The notes under the pieces: model-generated
Databases searched by the model: none
The model's input: only the letters and a program-made list of their open reading frames with translations
Told to the model about the DNA's origin: nothing
In this document: positions 28,063 through 37,643 of the stretch, piece after piece
How positions within the stretch are numbered: position 1 is the stretch's first letter
How the letters are laid out: each line of letters begins with the position of its first letter
Position numbers and translations under genes: made by a program
From: Jiella pelagia
GTDB lineage: Bacteria > Pseudomonadota > Alphaproteobacteria > Rhizobiales > Rhizobiaceae
DNA: 64,000 nucleotides
Direction of reading: 5' to 3'
Assembly: GCF_026898155.1 (NCBI RefSeq)
Contig: NZ_CP114029.1
Span: forward strand, 4,072,001-4,136,000

Positions 28063-28081
28063 CTGTCACTTAATATAACAG
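28063..28081. promoter_or_regulatory. putative GntR operator in the divergent promoter region
   Basis: CTGTCACTTAATATAACAG (CTGT-N11-ACAG) lies between the divergent enolase and DapA-family genes in a locally AT-rich stretch. A site of the same length and ends, CTGTAATATTACATTACAG, lies at 32182-32200 upstream of the tctC-type gene. Confidence 0.55.
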
Positions 28082-28147
28082 GTTTGGCCATCCACTATGC
28101 AAGCGCTTTCTGTGGGGGCGCCGCAAAACGTTGAAAGGAAGAGCGTC

Positions 28148-29159
28148 ATGAGCACCGGATCCCGCCTCAGGGTCGATAGCGGCGATCTCCTGTGGGTGCC
28201 GCTGCTGACGCAGTACACGGCCTCCGGAGCGGTCGATCCATCGCGCATGCTCGCCCATCTGAAGAGCATCCGCCACTCTGTCGGGCAGATCATGCTCGCC
28301 GGCTCAACGGGCGACGGCTGGGAGGCTCGACGAGGCGGGCTTCGAGTCGCTCATCGATCTCGCCGCCTCGCCCGAGATGCAGGCGCAGGATCCGGCGATC
28401 CTCTTCGGCGTGCTCCGCCCGACGACCGACGAGGTCGTGGCGCGGCTGGAGCAGCTGGAGCGCCGGCTCGCTGCCGATGCCGACCTTGCCGCCCGCTTCA
28501 GGGGTGTCGCGGTCTGCCCGCCTGTCGACCCTGCCGCCAGCCAGGACGACATCATCGCGCATTTCGCCAGAGTGCTAAAAGTCAGCCGCAACCCCATCGC
28601 GGTCTACCAGCTGCCGCAGGTGACGGGCTGCGCCATCGCCCCCGAGACACTCGTGCAACTCGTCGCCGAACATCCGCGCATCGTGATGTTCAAGGACAGC
28701 AGCGGTGAGGACGTGGTCGCCAAGAGCGGCCGGTCCTTCGACGGTACTGTGCTCGTGCGCGGGGCGGAGGGCGGTTATCTGGACGCTCTCTCGCCGTCCG
28801 GCCCCTATCACGGCTGGCTGCTGAGCACCGGGAATGCGCTGGGCGAGCCGCTGCGCCGGCTGTTGGCCCTGAGGGACGGGGGAGCCGCAGAGGAAGCGCG
28901 GGCGTTGTCGGTCGAGATTTCCGGCATCGTCGATGCGGTCTTCTCCCTCGCCAAGGACGAGGGCGGCGCCAATGCCTTCTCCAATGCCAACCGGGCGATG
29001 GATCATCTGCGCGCCTATGGCCTCGGCTGGACGGAAGCACCATTGCCGCTCAAGGTGAATGGCGAACCTCTGTCGCGTGCCCTCGTCGGGGCGGTCGAGG
29101 AGAAAGCCGCCGAGCTGCTTGGCCTTGCGCCGGGTGGCTATCTGAGCAATGCCGTATGA
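28148..29159 (+). CDS. dihydrodipicolinate synthase/N-acetylneuraminate lyase family protein, frameshifted
   Basis: A ~336-residue class I aldolase of the DapA family. Visible are the phosphate/carboxylate-binding loop LAGSTGDGWEL (from GTTGE in DapA), the catalytic Tyr in AVYQLPQVTG (about residue 155) and the Schiff-base Lys in VMFKDSSGED (about 183). It would cleave or dehydrate a 2-keto-3-deoxy acid, fitting a product of the divergent enolase-family enzyme. The frame breaks at 28322-28328 (GAGgCTC); deleting one G continues ELDEAGFESLIDLA. AGGAAGAG precedes the ATG. Confidence 0.88.
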
Positions 29160-29160
29160 A

Positions 29161-29989
29161 ATGAGCGCGAGCACCAAGCCGGAAGAAGCGGGACCGACGT
29201 CGCAGCGAAGTCGGCTGGAGCACGAGATCCGGCCGGCGCAGCAGCGGCGGCTCGGCGACGACGTCTTCGATGCCCTTGCCCGACTGATCTCGACAGGCGA
29301 GCCTCGCACTCGGCAGCAAACTGCCGGCCGAGGGGGAACTCTGCCGGCTCTTCGCCGTCTCCCGCCCGGTCGTGCGGGCGGCGCTGGCGCGGCTGCGCGA
29401 GGAGGGGCTCGTCGAGTCGCGCAAGGGATCTGGCTCCTACGTGCTCGGCCTTGGCGCTCCCGAGGCGCCGAATGCCGACCCGCGGGTGCAGCTCGGGGCG
29501 ACGCTGCGGGCGCTGGAGTTTCGCCGGAGCATTGAGCCGGACGCGGCCTATTATGCCAGTCTGCGGCGCTCTCCGACCGAATTGCGGGCGATCGAGACGG
29601 CGCTCGCCAATTTCGAGGAGACGATCCGGACCGGCGACTTGCGCCGCCGGGTGGACTACGAGTTCCACCTTGCCATCGCCGCCGCCTCGCAGAATCCTTA
29701 TTACGTCACCGGCCTGACGGCGATCGAATACGACATCGACCTCGGGCAAAAGCTCGCCCGCGACCTGTCGCAGCTCGGCCAGAGCGAGCGACGGCGCTCG
29801 ATCTTCGTCGAGCACAAGGCGATCTTCGAGGCGATCGAGCGGCAGAACCCGACCGACGCCAAGCGCGCCATGGAAATCCACTTGGAACACTCGCAGCTCA
29901 GGGTCATCTCCCGCGGCGAGGAGATCGTGCGCCGCGCCGATGCGGGGGCGAAGGCACCGGCGCAGGCGGGCAGAACGGACGGCACCTGA
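29161..29989 (+). CDS. GntR-family (FadR/FCD) transcriptional regulator, frameshifted
   Basis: A ~275-residue regulator: winged helix-turn-helix at ~30-100 (LPAEGELCRLFAVSRPVVRAALARLREEGLV is the recognition region) and an all-helical FCD ligand domain (~115-255) with metal-binding histidines in YEFHLAIA, EHKAIFEAIE and MEIHLEHS. The frame breaks inside the DNA-binding domain at 29299-29305 (GAGcCTC); deleting one C restores ISTGELALGSKLPAEGEL. It starts one base after the DapA-family stop. It probably binds the two CTGT-N11-ACAG sites and controls both flanking transcription units. Confidence 0.9.
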
Positions 29990-30049
29990 TCCGGTCGAGC
30001 GCGACACCGTCGTCTGATCGGACAGAGATCCGCGCCGCGGGCGCGGCGC

Positions 30050-31066
30050 TCAGCCCGCGATGGTCGGCGCATTGTCGTCGCTGCCCGCGGCAAGCCCCTC
30101 CCAGCGCGACAGGATCCATGGCCACTCCTCGGCATTGACGAGATGGACGGGACGTTTGCCGCCAAGGACAGCGATCGCATCCGCGACGGCTGCCTCGCTC
30201 ATCGCGCGCATGCTGTCGCCGCTGATGCCGGCGACGTGCGGCGTCAGGACGACGTTGTCCAGCCGGCGGAACGGATGGTCTGCCGGAAGAGGCTGCGAGG
30301 CGAAGACGTCGAGGCCAGCGCCGGCAAGCCGGCCGTCCGCCAGACATGCGGCCAGTGCTTCCTCGTCGACGATCGGCCCGCGCGCGACGTTGACGAGGTA
30401 TGACGTTGGAGCCATCCGCGCGAGTTGTGCCGCGCCGATCATGCCGCGGGTTTCCTCGGTGAGGGGGCAGGCGACGACGACGAAGTCGCTTTGCTCGAGC
30501 AGGCTGGAAAGGTCGACGAAGGTGACGGCTTCGGACGTCTCGGCTCCACTGCGCCGGGTCGAGAGCACGTTCATGCCGAAGCCCGATCGGCAGATCGCGG
30601 CCAGGCGGCGAGCGATATTGCCATAGCCGACGAGACCGACCGTGCGGCCACGCAGTTCCGTCGTCAGTGGCGCAGCCTCGCGCAGGGAATCCCAGGCACC
30701 GCCGCGAATGCCACGGTCGTTGACGCCGATGCGGCGGGCGAGCGAGAGCATGACGCCGAGAGCATGCTCGGCCACGGCATTGGCGTTGACGCTCGGCACG
30801 TTGGTGACCGCGATCGCGAGCCGGGACGCCTCGGCGAGCGGGATGAAGTCGAGCCCGGCCCCGTGCCGCAGAAGCGCGCGCAGCTGCGGCGCCTTCGAAA
30901 GGAAATCCGCCGGGATCGCCCTGCGCACGATCACGACGTCCGCCGCCGCGACGGCCTCCTCGAGTTCGCGCGGGTCCGACCCTGTCAGCCGCAGCAGTCT
31001 CGCATGCTGCTCGAGGCGGGAGGCCATCACCGGATCGATGGGATCGGTCAGAAGGGCGGTCGCCAT
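30050..31066 (-). CDS. D-2-hydroxyacid dehydrogenase
   Basis: A 338-residue NAD(P)-dependent oxidoreductase of the D-isomer family. Features: nucleotide loop GLVGYGNIARRLAA (about 152), catalytic Arg in LVNVARGPIVDEEAL (about 241), Glu in the following helix and His in LTPHVAG (about 290). It interconverts a 2-oxoacid and its D-2-hydroxyacid. It is read leftwards 71 bases after the tctC-type gene, so belongs to the same unit, and converges on the GntR gene. Confidence 0.92.
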   Translation of the reverse strand: MATALLTDPIDPVMASRLEQHARLLRLTGSDPRELEEAVAAADVVIVRRAIPADFLSKAPQLRALLRHGAGLDFIPLAEASRLAIAVTNVPSVNANAVAEHALGVMLSLARRIGVNDRGIRGGAWDSLREAAPLTTELRGRTVGLVGYGNIARRLAAICRSGFGMNVLSTRRSGAETSEAVTFVDLSSLLEQSDFVVVACPLTEETRGMIGAAQLARMAPTSYLVNVARGPIVDEEALAACLADGRLAGAGLDVFASQPLPADHPFRRLDNVVLTPHVAGISGDSMRAMSEAAVADAIAVLGGKRPVHLVNAEEWPWILSRWEGLAAGSDDNAPTIAG

Positions 31067-31091
31067 CCTCGTCCTCGTTCTTGAGCCAGAT

Positions 31092-31115
31092 CCCGGCCGC
31101 TGTGCGGCGGCCGGG
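31092..31115 (-). promoter_or_regulatory. hairpin between tctC-type and dehydrogenase genes
   Basis: A perfect 9-bp inverted repeat CCCGGCCGC / GCGGCCGGG with a 6-base loop, 22 bases after the binding-protein stop. Like the hairpin at 12722-12747 it directly follows a Tct binding-protein gene and could limit read-through or protect the upstream mRNA. Confidence 0.5.
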
Positions 31116-31137
31116 CGTGGCTGGATGGGATCCTCTG

Positions 31138-32116
31138 TCAGTCGACCTTCATACCGGTCTTCTCGGCGACCGGGATCCATGTCTTCATCTGGTCGGCCAC
31201 GTAGGCTTCCGCCTCCTCAGCCGTGCCGCCGATCGGGCGCACGCCCTGGACCCGGAACTTTTCGATCGTGTCCTCCTTGGCGAGGAACTCGTTCACCGCC
31301 GTGTTCAGCTTGGCGACGATCGGTTCCGGCACGCCTGCCGGCGCAACTAGGCCCCACCACACCGTCACCTCGTAGCCCGGAACGGTCGCGGAGACGGGCG
31401 GAACACCCGGCATCAGGTCGGACTCCTCGTTGATCGTCACGCCAAGGGCCTTCAGCTGGCCGCTCTCGATCAGGGTCTGGACGTTGGTCAGATTGTCGAA
31501 CATCACGTCGACGCGTCCCGCGACGAGGTCGGTGCGCGCCGGAGCGCTGCCGCCATAGGGAATATGCGTCATGTCCGTACCGGTCAGGTTCTTGAAAAGC
31601 TCGGCCGAAAGATGATTGGACGAGCCGTTGCCGGCCGAGCCGTAGTTGATCTCGCCCGGCTTGGCCTTGGCCTGCTCGATGAGGCTCTGCGACAGTATCG
31701 GCCGGGAATTCAGGATGAGCCGCCAGAACGTTGAACGCGCCGCCGAGAATGGCGATGTGCGCGAAATCCTTCTCGGTATCGTAAGGGAGGCTGGCGAAGA
31801 GTCCCGGGTTGACGGCGAAGGCGAAGGGGGAAATGCCGAGCGTAAAGCCGTCCGGATCAGCCTTGGCGATGAGGTCGGTGCCCACCACCGTGCCGCCGCC
31901 CGGCCGATTGTCAACGATCACCGTCTCGTCGAAACGCTGGCCGAGATCCTCGGCCAGCAGCCGCGCCACCTGATCATTGAAGCCGCCGGGTGGATAGGCG
32001 ACCACGATCGTGATCGTCCTGTCGGGGTAGGACGCGGCCGCGTCCTGTGCATGGCTGACGGAAAAGGGAAGCAGTGCCGTCATCATCAGGCCGGCTGCGA
32101 TTGTCTTGGCAGTCAT
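31138..32116 (-). CDS. tripartite tricarboxylate transporter substrate-binding protein (second system), frameshifted
   Basis: A ~325-residue Bug/TctC receptor with signal peptide (about 1-23, ending VSHAQD). Family features: YPDRTITIVVAYPPGGFND, VDNRPGGGTVVGT and THIPYGGSAPARTDL. The frame breaks at 31681-31687 (GAGgCTC on +); deleting the extra base gives ...PADTVAELIEQAKAKPGEINYG. GGAGG lies upstream of the ATG at 32116. It supplies TctBA encoded 5 kb away on the same strand; the regulator gene and DapA-family gene lie between. Confidence 0.9.
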
Positions 32117-32181
32117 TCGGGATCCTCCACGTTCTTGGGCCGCCATCCAGCAGTGAATCGCCGATGCGCGTTGTGCCAATC

Positions 32182-32200
32182 CTGTAATATTACATTACAG
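32182..32200. promoter_or_regulatory. putative GntR operator upstream of the tctC-type gene
   Basis: CTGTAATATTACATTACAG is a perfect inverted repeat (CTGTAAT / ATTACAG, 5-base centre) 66 bases before the binding-protein start codon. It matches the 19-bp CTGT-N11-ACAG element at 28063-28081. Confidence 0.6.
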
Positions 32201-32255
32201 CTATATTGGCAATGAGCAGCTCTGCAGCTGCCACAACGCAGCATGGCGGCCGCGG

Positions 32256-32495
32256 CCCGACGCTGACGAGCCCGAGTCCGACGAGCAGGAGGGGCGAGGC
32301 TTCCCTGTCGGCCAGCGCTGCCGCCATCTCGCCGAAGCCCGGCCCGCCGAGCATGCCGATCATGAAGGTCGCCCCGAGCGCCAGCGCGGTGTTCGTCAGC
32401 GCCCCGACAAGGAATATTTCATCCCTGCCTCCACGGACAGCGCCCAGTCCCGGTGATAGGCGGCCAGGACATCCTCTATCGCCCGGCGACCTCCA
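32256..32495 (-). pseudogene. fragment of a NuoN-like proton-translocating subunit
   Basis: Read leftwards, the sequence gives VLAAYHRDWALSVEAGMKY and, after one missing T, FLVGALTNTALALGATFMIG followed by a segment ending GLGLVSVG. The KYFLVGA...LYG-like pattern matches complex I subunit N and related antiporter-like subunits (usual form EAGLKYFLLGAFSSA). Only ~80 residues are present, the rest of a ~480-residue subunit is absent, and the fragment abuts the end of the PBP gene. It is a relic, or much less likely a short functional piece. Confidence 0.5.
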
Positions 32496-34332
32496 TGCCG
32501 GGACCGCAACCGAGCACCCCGGGATCCCTGCCGCCATGGATGTTGGCATTGAGGTTGCTGACCATCTTCACGAGTACGTGGGAGGACAGGTGGCGCTTGA
32601 GCTTCCCGGGGTCGCTGGCCGCAGCCGAGACGAGGACCGTGTAGGCCTTGGTGAAGGTGATCAGCGTGATCTGGCGGCTGTCGTCGGAGGTGCCGGTCTT
32701 GGCCGCGACGTCGTTGACGAAGCGGCTGCCATTGGCGGTGCCGGTCGGGCCGGTGGTTGCCTGCAGCATGGTGTGGAGGGAACCGAAGGCCGCCGTCAAT
32801 TTGGCGTTCCGGGGCAGCGCTTCAGCCTTTTCTTCCAGGACGACGGTCTGGGTGGCGCGGTCGCGGGCCTGCTTCAGGATCAGCGGGCCGTTCGAGACCC
32901 GGCCGCAGGTGGCGATGGTCACATAGGCGTCGAGGAGGTCCATCAGCTTCACCGGTTCGGCGCCGAGCGCCAGCGAACGGTCCCTGGCGCCTGCAAAGCG
33001 GAAGGTCGTGTTGATGCGCTCAAGAACTTCATTGGCGCAGCTGCGGCCGAAAGTGCGCATCATCCGCACGAAGGGTGGATTGCGGCTGGCAGCCAGCGCC
33101 TGCTCCAGGGTGATGCGGCCGAGATAGCGGCGGTCGCCGTTTCGCACCGGCGGGATGCCATAGGGCGAGTCGTCGACCCGCGTCTGTGCCGTCCAGCCTT
33201 TCTCCACGATCGCGCAGAGGCTGAGGAGAGGCTTAACGGTCGAGCCCGGATAGAGGGTGGTCCCCGGAGGTGCGATGATCGCCGCGATGCCTCCGGTGGC
33301 ATTGTCCACGACGACGGCAGTCAGGCGGTCGTAGCCGGCGCTGCGGATCGGCGGGTAGTGTTTCTCGATCGCCGTCTCGAGATAGAGCTGGGTTTCGGAG
33401 GAATAGAACGTCACGACGTCGAGGCTGGCTTGCCGGGCGTTGCGGCCGCCGAGCTTATCGTCGAGCCGCTCGACGGCGAGGTCTCTGGCCGAGCCGAACT
33501 GGTCCGACAGTCGCCGGTCCTTGGCAAAAGCGTGGCTGGCGAAGCGCCGCGGCAGCTTGGTGTCGGCGACGGCCTTCTTCGTCAGGACAGTCGGTTCCAG
33601 CCCCATGACGAGGAGCAGCCGGCGGGCCTCGCCCATGTTGCGCGGCTTGGTGGGATTGCCGCCGGTCGGATTCTTGATCGTCACGGCGAGGCTGGCCGCC
33701 ATGTCAGGCGTGAAGGCGACGTTCTGGGCCCGCTCGCGCTTGAAGGAATAGCCGAAATAATAGCGCGCCGCCGCTTCCAGCCCCTTGGTGTTGTGGCCCA
33801 TGAAGGGCGTGTTGAAGTAGAATTCGAGGAGTTCGCGCTTGGAGAAATGCCATTCCAGCCAGAGCGAGATGGCGAGTTCGTCGAACTTGCGCCTGAAGTC
33901 GCGGCGGCTGCCGACATAGACCTGCTTGGCGATCTGCTGGGTGATGGTCGAGCCGCCGCGCGGGTCGTCGCCGAACTGGCTGAGAAGCGCCTTGCCGATG
34001 GCGAACGGATTGAACCCCGGATGGTAGAAGAACCAGGAATCCTCGCTGGTCAGGATGGCCTCGCGCATCACCGGTGGAACGTCGTCGTAGTCGACATACA
34101 TCGCCTCTTCGATCGACGCGTTCCAGGGCTTGTCCCGGTGGCGCGGCAGATCGACGATCAGGCGATTGGAGTGGACGCGCTCGCGGGTCGTCTCGGCGGT
34201 GGCGCCATAACGCTTGGCCACATCGTCGACCCAGGCGTGGACGCCGACAAGCGCGGAGCCGAAGATCATGATGGCAAAGGAAAGTACGAGCCAGATCGTC
34301 CGGTAGCGGGGAGCCTGCTGGTCCTCTTCCAT
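32476..34332 (-). CDS. class A penicillin-binding protein (glycosyltransferase/transpeptidase)
   Basis: A 618-residue bifunctional peptidoglycan synthase anchored by one N-terminal membrane helix (~12-35). Glycosyltransferase family 51 motifs: EDSWFFYHPGFNPFAIGKAL (~88) and RGGSTITQQIAKQVY (~117). Transpeptidase motifs: SxxK in GSTVKPLL (~382), SxN in ASRNPPFV (~435) and KTG in AAKTGTSDD (~560). It is shorter than typical PBP1a and lacks an OB-like insert. The ATG at 34332 is chosen because the membrane helix follows directly. It is monocistronic. Confidence 0.92.
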   Translation of the reverse strand: MEEDQQAPRYRTIWLVLSFAIMIFGSALVGVHAWVDDVAKRYGATAETTRERVHSNRLIVDLPRHRDKPWNASIEEAMYVDYDDVPPVMREAILTSEDSWFFYHPGFNPFAIGKALLSQFGDDPRGGSTITQQIAKQVYVGSRRDFRRKFDELAISLWLEWHFSKRELLEFYFNTPFMGHNTKGLEAAARYYFGYSFKRERAQNVAFTPDMAASLAVTIKNPTGGNPTKPRNMGEARRLLLVMGLEPTVLTKKAVADTKLPRRFASHAFAKDRRLSDQFGSARDLAVERLDDKLGGRNARQASLDVVTFYSSETQLYLETAIEKHYPPIRSAGYDRLTAVVVDNATGGIAAIIAPPGTTLYPGSTVKPLLSLCAIVEKGWTAQTRVDDSPYGIPPVRNGDRRYLGRITLEQALAASRNPPFVRMMRTFGRSCANEVLERINTTFRFAGARDRSLALGAEPVKLMDLLDAYVTIATCGRVSNGPLILKQARDRATQTVVLEEKAEALPRNAKLTAAFGSLHTMLQATTGPTGTANGSRFVNDVAAKTGTSDDSRQITLITFTKAYTVLVSAAASDPGKLKRHLSSHVLVKMVSNLNANIHGGRDPGVLGCGPGMEVAGR

Positions 34333-34525
34333 CTGCCGCCCCTCGCCGTTACGGTTTGTTAACCATCGCGATATGGGTGCGCCGAAAGGCGACCGCAACG
34401 AAGGCCGCCGCATTGGCGACCCGCCCTCCCATGGCCGGATGGTCCGGTCTTTGCCGGTACGGGTGCAGTGGAAAGACCAGACACGCCGGCAGGAAGACCG
34501 GAGTCTCTGCGGCGGGCGGCGGGCG

Positions 34526-35287
34526 TCAGGGCCTGCCGAGGCCGAAGCTGTGCCTCATCCAGCTACGGGGAACGGCGAGGGAAATCAGCGTCAGCAGGAG
34601 GGCGAGGGCGCCGATCGCCCAGATCGCCGCCTCCTGCCAGGCCTGCAGCAGGAACACACCCGTCACAGCGCCGGCGATCATTCCGATCCAGGGAAACATC
34701 TGGACGAGGAAGCCGAGCCGCAGATCGCCGCACAGAAAGCGGCCGAGGCCCTTGCCGAAGCGCGACAGCGCGCCGGTGACGTAGGTGAGGCCGATGGGAT
34801 GGCCGGCGACGTTGTCGACCGCGGCGTTGAGCATGCCCATGGCAAAAACCAGCGGCAGGAAGCTCCAGGGGGAGGGCTCGGCGCCGGCGAGCCCGGCGAC
34901 GAGGCCGGTGACGATCGCCACGACCATGAGGAGCGGCCACTGGCGCTCGCCCGTGCCGCGCACGACGATCACCCCCGCCGCATTGCCGGCGACGAAGACG
35001 GCCAGGATGGAGGCGAGGCGGGCGACGTCCTGGCCGTGTCCCTCGCCGATGGCGATTGCCAGCCGCGTCGTATTGCCGCTCATGAAGGAAAGAAAGTCGC
35101 CGGCTCGCAAGAACCCGATCGCGTCGGTCATGCCGGCGAGAAACGACAGGAGCGCGACGAACGCGAAACCGAGACACTGGTGCCGCCGTTGGGGACCATC
35201 CGTGCTTGAGTGGCGCGCCTCGGCGGGACGTGCGAAGCCGCGCGACCCTTGGCTCGGGTCGCGGCTGGAGTGGTCTTGGCCGGACAT
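34526..35287 (-). CDS. DUF1275 (YoaK-like) membrane protein
   Basis: A 253-residue protein with about six membrane segments. FLAGMTDAIGFLRAGDFLSFMSGNTTRLAIAIGEG is the typical DUF1275 N-terminal region, where SGN-T is conserved. Function in this family is unknown. It ends close to bolA upstream (8 bases from its stop) and may be co-transcribed. Confidence 0.88.
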   Translation of the reverse strand: MSGQDHSSRDPSQGSRGFARPAEARHSSTDGPQRRHQCLGFAFVALLSFLAGMTDAIGFLRAGDFLSFMSGNTTRLAIAIGEGHGQDVARLASILAVFVAGNAAGVIVVRGTGERQWPLLMVVAIVTGLVAGLAGAEPSPWSFLPLVFAMGMLNAAVDNVAGHPIGLTYVTGALSRFGKGLGRFLCGDLRLGFLVQMFPWIGMIAGAVTGVFLLQAWQEAAIWAIGALALLLTLISLAVPRSWMRHSFGLGRP

Positions 35288-35294
35288 CACCGAC

Positions 35295-35603
35295 TCAAAG
35301 CTTGAGGCGCGTCGGCTCGCCCGGAGCGGCGGCTTCGATGGCGAGGGCATGGACGCTGCCCGAAAGCTCTTCCGAAAGCAGGGCGTTGACCGCCCGATGG
35401 CGGGCGATCCGCGACTGTCCGGCAAAGGCTTCCGAGACGATCCGGACGCGAAAATGCGTCTCGCCCGAGCCGTCGAACGCGGCGTGATGATCACTGTCGG
35501 CGTGGTGATGCCCGGCGTGGAGGTGGCTCTCGTCGATGACCTCGAGAGCCGCCGGCCGGAACGCATCGGTGAGCTTTTCCTCGATGCTTGTCTTGATGCT
35601 CAT
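35295..35603 (-). CDS. bolA: BolA-family protein
   Basis: A 102-residue BolA-fold protein with ESHLHAGH and RHRAVNALLSEELSGSVHALAIEA, the conserved helix-turn-helix-like core and the invariant His. BolA proteins partner with monothiol glutaredoxins in iron-sulfur cluster handling. It is divergent from the J-domain gene at 35751, the arrangement common in Rhizobiales. Confidence 0.93.
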   Translation of the reverse strand: MSIKTSIEEKLTDAFRPAALEVIDESHLHAGHHHADSDHHAAFDGSGETHFRVRIVSEAFAGQSRIARHRAVNALLSEELSGSVHALAIEAAAPGEPTRLKL

Positions 35604-35750
35604 GTCACTCCTCTCACCGCGTTCGCGCGAATCTCGCTCGTCCAATGTTGCGCCGGGCTTGCAAGACCGTTCACGACCACTGGAATTTCCGGCTTTTTCA
35701 CGCCTGTCAATTCTTGTTCGTATCTGCCGCGGGCCCCATAATCGCTCCCG

Positions 35751-36359
35751 ATGAAGCTCGACTCCAAATATTTCGACGCGATACGCGTCAAAGGCAAAAC
35801 CTCGGCCAGAGCCAAGCCGAAGGTGCCGTCCTGCGCCTGGGAAGGCTGCAAGGAGGCTGGCATCTACAAGGCGCCGCTCGGACGCGAATATGAGGGCCAG
35901 TACCTCGAATTCTGCGTCGACCACGTGCGCCAGTACAACAAGTCGTACAACTACTTCTCCGGGTTGAACGACGACGCCATTCAGAAATATCTGAAGGACG
36001 CCATGACGGGCCATCGCCCGACCTGGTCGATGGGCCGCAACGGGGGAATGCCGAGTTCGACCCGCAACGGACGGACGGCGAATGCCGAGGCGAGGCCGCG
36101 CGATCCCTTCGGCCTGTTCGGCGAGGAGGGCGGGCCGAGCCCCGAGGCCCGGCGTCCGAAGGTGCGTCCGCTGGAGAAGAAGGCTTTCGAAAACCTCGGC
36201 CTGGAACCGGGCGCCTCTGGCGAAGCGATCCGTCGCCGCTATAAGGATCTGGTGAAGCAGCTCCACCCGGACGCCAATGGCGGGGACCGGGGCCAGGAGG
36301 ACCGGCTGCGCGAGGTGATCCAGGCCTACAAGCTGCTCAAGCAGGCGGGACTTTGCTGA
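35751..36359 (+). CDS. J-domain protein
   Basis: A 202-residue protein. The C-terminal ~60 residues form a J domain with the HPD motif (LVKQLHPDANGGDRG, about residue 170), which stimulates DnaK-type ATPases. The N-terminal part contains paired cysteines (CAWEGCKEAG, FCVDHVRQYNK) and is typical of the rhizobial protein encoded next to cobS. Its role in cobalamin synthesis or iron-sulfur metabolism is unproven. Confidence 0.9.
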   Translation: MKLDSKYFDAIRVKGKTSARAKPKVPSCAWEGCKEAGIYKAPLGREYEGQYLEFCVDHVRQYNKSYNYFSGLNDDAIQKYLKDAMTGHRPTWSMGRNGGMPSSTRNGRTANAEARPRDPFGLFGEEGGPSPEARRPKVRPLEKKAFENLGLEPGASGEAIRRRYKDLVKQLHPDANGGDRGQEDRLREVIQAYKLLKQAGLC

Positions 36360-36611
36360 ACGAGGCGCAAGCGGCGTGCCCGCATTGCGTTGCAGCGCGC
36401 GATCGGCCATCGTTATACGGCTATGCGTGTGCGACCCCTTGCCTTGTTTATGGATCGTCGGTGCCTCCGTCCACTCGGCGGTGCCGCAGCGCAGAATGAT
36501 TGACCCGCCCGGCGACGTTCCGATGGTTCGAAACGCCGCTTCGAACGGGCGAACGAGAGGCATGATGGCGCAGGGCGGGACTTCCGCCGGACATGCGCCC
36601 TTGGAGGTATG
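36360..36611. other. intergenic region before cobS
   Basis: About 250 bases without a gene; presumably holds the cobS promoter. No riboswitch-like B12 box is recognised. Confidence 0.35.
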
Positions 36612-37598
36612 ATGAGTGCAGCGGAACACGAAGTGGCCCCATTGCCGGACGCCACCGTCTCCGTCCGTGAAACCTTCGGTTTCGACAGCGACTTGAAGAT
36701 CCCGGCCTATTCCGAGCGCAATTCGCACGTGCCGGAACTCGATCCGGACTACATCTTCGACCGGCCGACGACGCTGGCGATTCTCGCGGGCTTCGCCAAG
36801 AACCGCCGTGTCATGGTTTCGGGCTATCACGGCACCGGCAAGTCGACCCATATCGAGCAGGTCGCGGCGAGGCTCAACTGGCCCTGCGTGCGCGTCAATC
36901 TCGACAGCCACGTTTCCCGCATCGATCTCGTCGGCAAGGACGCGATCACCGTGCGCGACGGGATGCAGGTGACCGAGTTTCGCGACGGCATCCTGCCCTG
37001 GGCCTATCAGAACAATGTCGCGCTGGTGTTTGACGAATACGACGCCGGCCGCCCGGACGTCATGTTCGTCATCCAGCGGGTGCTGGAATCCTCCGGCCGG
37101 CTCACCCTGCTCGACCAGAGCCGGGTGATTCGCCCGCATCCGGCCTTCCGCCTGTTCGCGACCGCCAACACGGTCGGCCTCGGCGACACCACCGGCCTCT
37201 ATCACGGCACCCAGCAGATCAACCAGGCGCAGATGGATCGCTGGTCGATCGTCACGACGCTGAACTATCTGCCCCACGACACCGAGGTCGGCATCGTCCT
37301 CGCCAAGGCGAAGAGCTTCAAGACCGACGAGGGCCGCAAGACCGTCTCGAAGATGGTCCGCGTCGCCGACTTGACGCGCTCGGCCTTCGTCAACGGCGAC
37401 CTGTCGACGGTGATGAGCCCGCGTACGGTCATCACGTGGGCCGAGAACGCCGAGATCTTCGGCGACATCGGCTTCGCGTTTCGGCTGACCTTCCTCAACA
37501 AATGCGACGATCTGGAGCGGCCGCTGGTGGCGGAGTTCTACCAGCGCGCGTTCGGCGAGGAACTGCCGGAGAGCGCGGCAAATTTGGTGTTGGATTAA
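36612..37598 (+). CDS. cobS: cobaltochelatase ATPase subunit CobS
   Basis: A ~328-residue MoxR-type AAA+ subunit of the aerobic cobaltochelatase, which with CobT and CobN inserts cobalt into hydrogenobyrinate diamide. Walker A is GYHGTGKST (about 74), Walker [11 protein letters not shown] (about 136) and the sensor segment FATANTVG. The ATG at 36612 has GGAGG 5-9 bases upstream; a second ATG at 36609 is too close. cobT follows, but a HicAB pair lies between the two. Confidence 0.96.
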   Translation: MSAAEHEVAPLPDATVSVRETFGFDSDLKIPAYSERNSHVPELDPDYIFDRPTTLAILAGFAKNRRVMVSGYHGTGKSTHIEQVAARLNWPCVRVNLDSHVSRIDLVGKDAITVRDGMQVTEFRDGILPWAYQNNVALVFDEYDAGRPDVMFVIQRVLESSGRLTLLDQSRVIRPHPAFRLFATANTVGLGDTTGLYHGTQQINQAQMDRWSIVTTLNYLPHDTEVGIVLAKAKSFKTDEGRKTVSKMVRVADLTRSAFVNGDLSTVMSPRTVITWAENAEIFGDIGFAFRLTFLNKCDDLERPLVAEFYQRAFGEELPESAANLVLD

Positions 37599-37643
37599 GA
37601 CGGATTCGATGGGTCTTCAGCTGAACTGGAGCGGGTCGGAGCG

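Noticed and set aside
35606..37277. Long minus-strand frame continuing upstream of bolA
   Set aside because: Only the last 102 residues (bolA) are real; the remainder is antisense to the J-domain and cobS genes.
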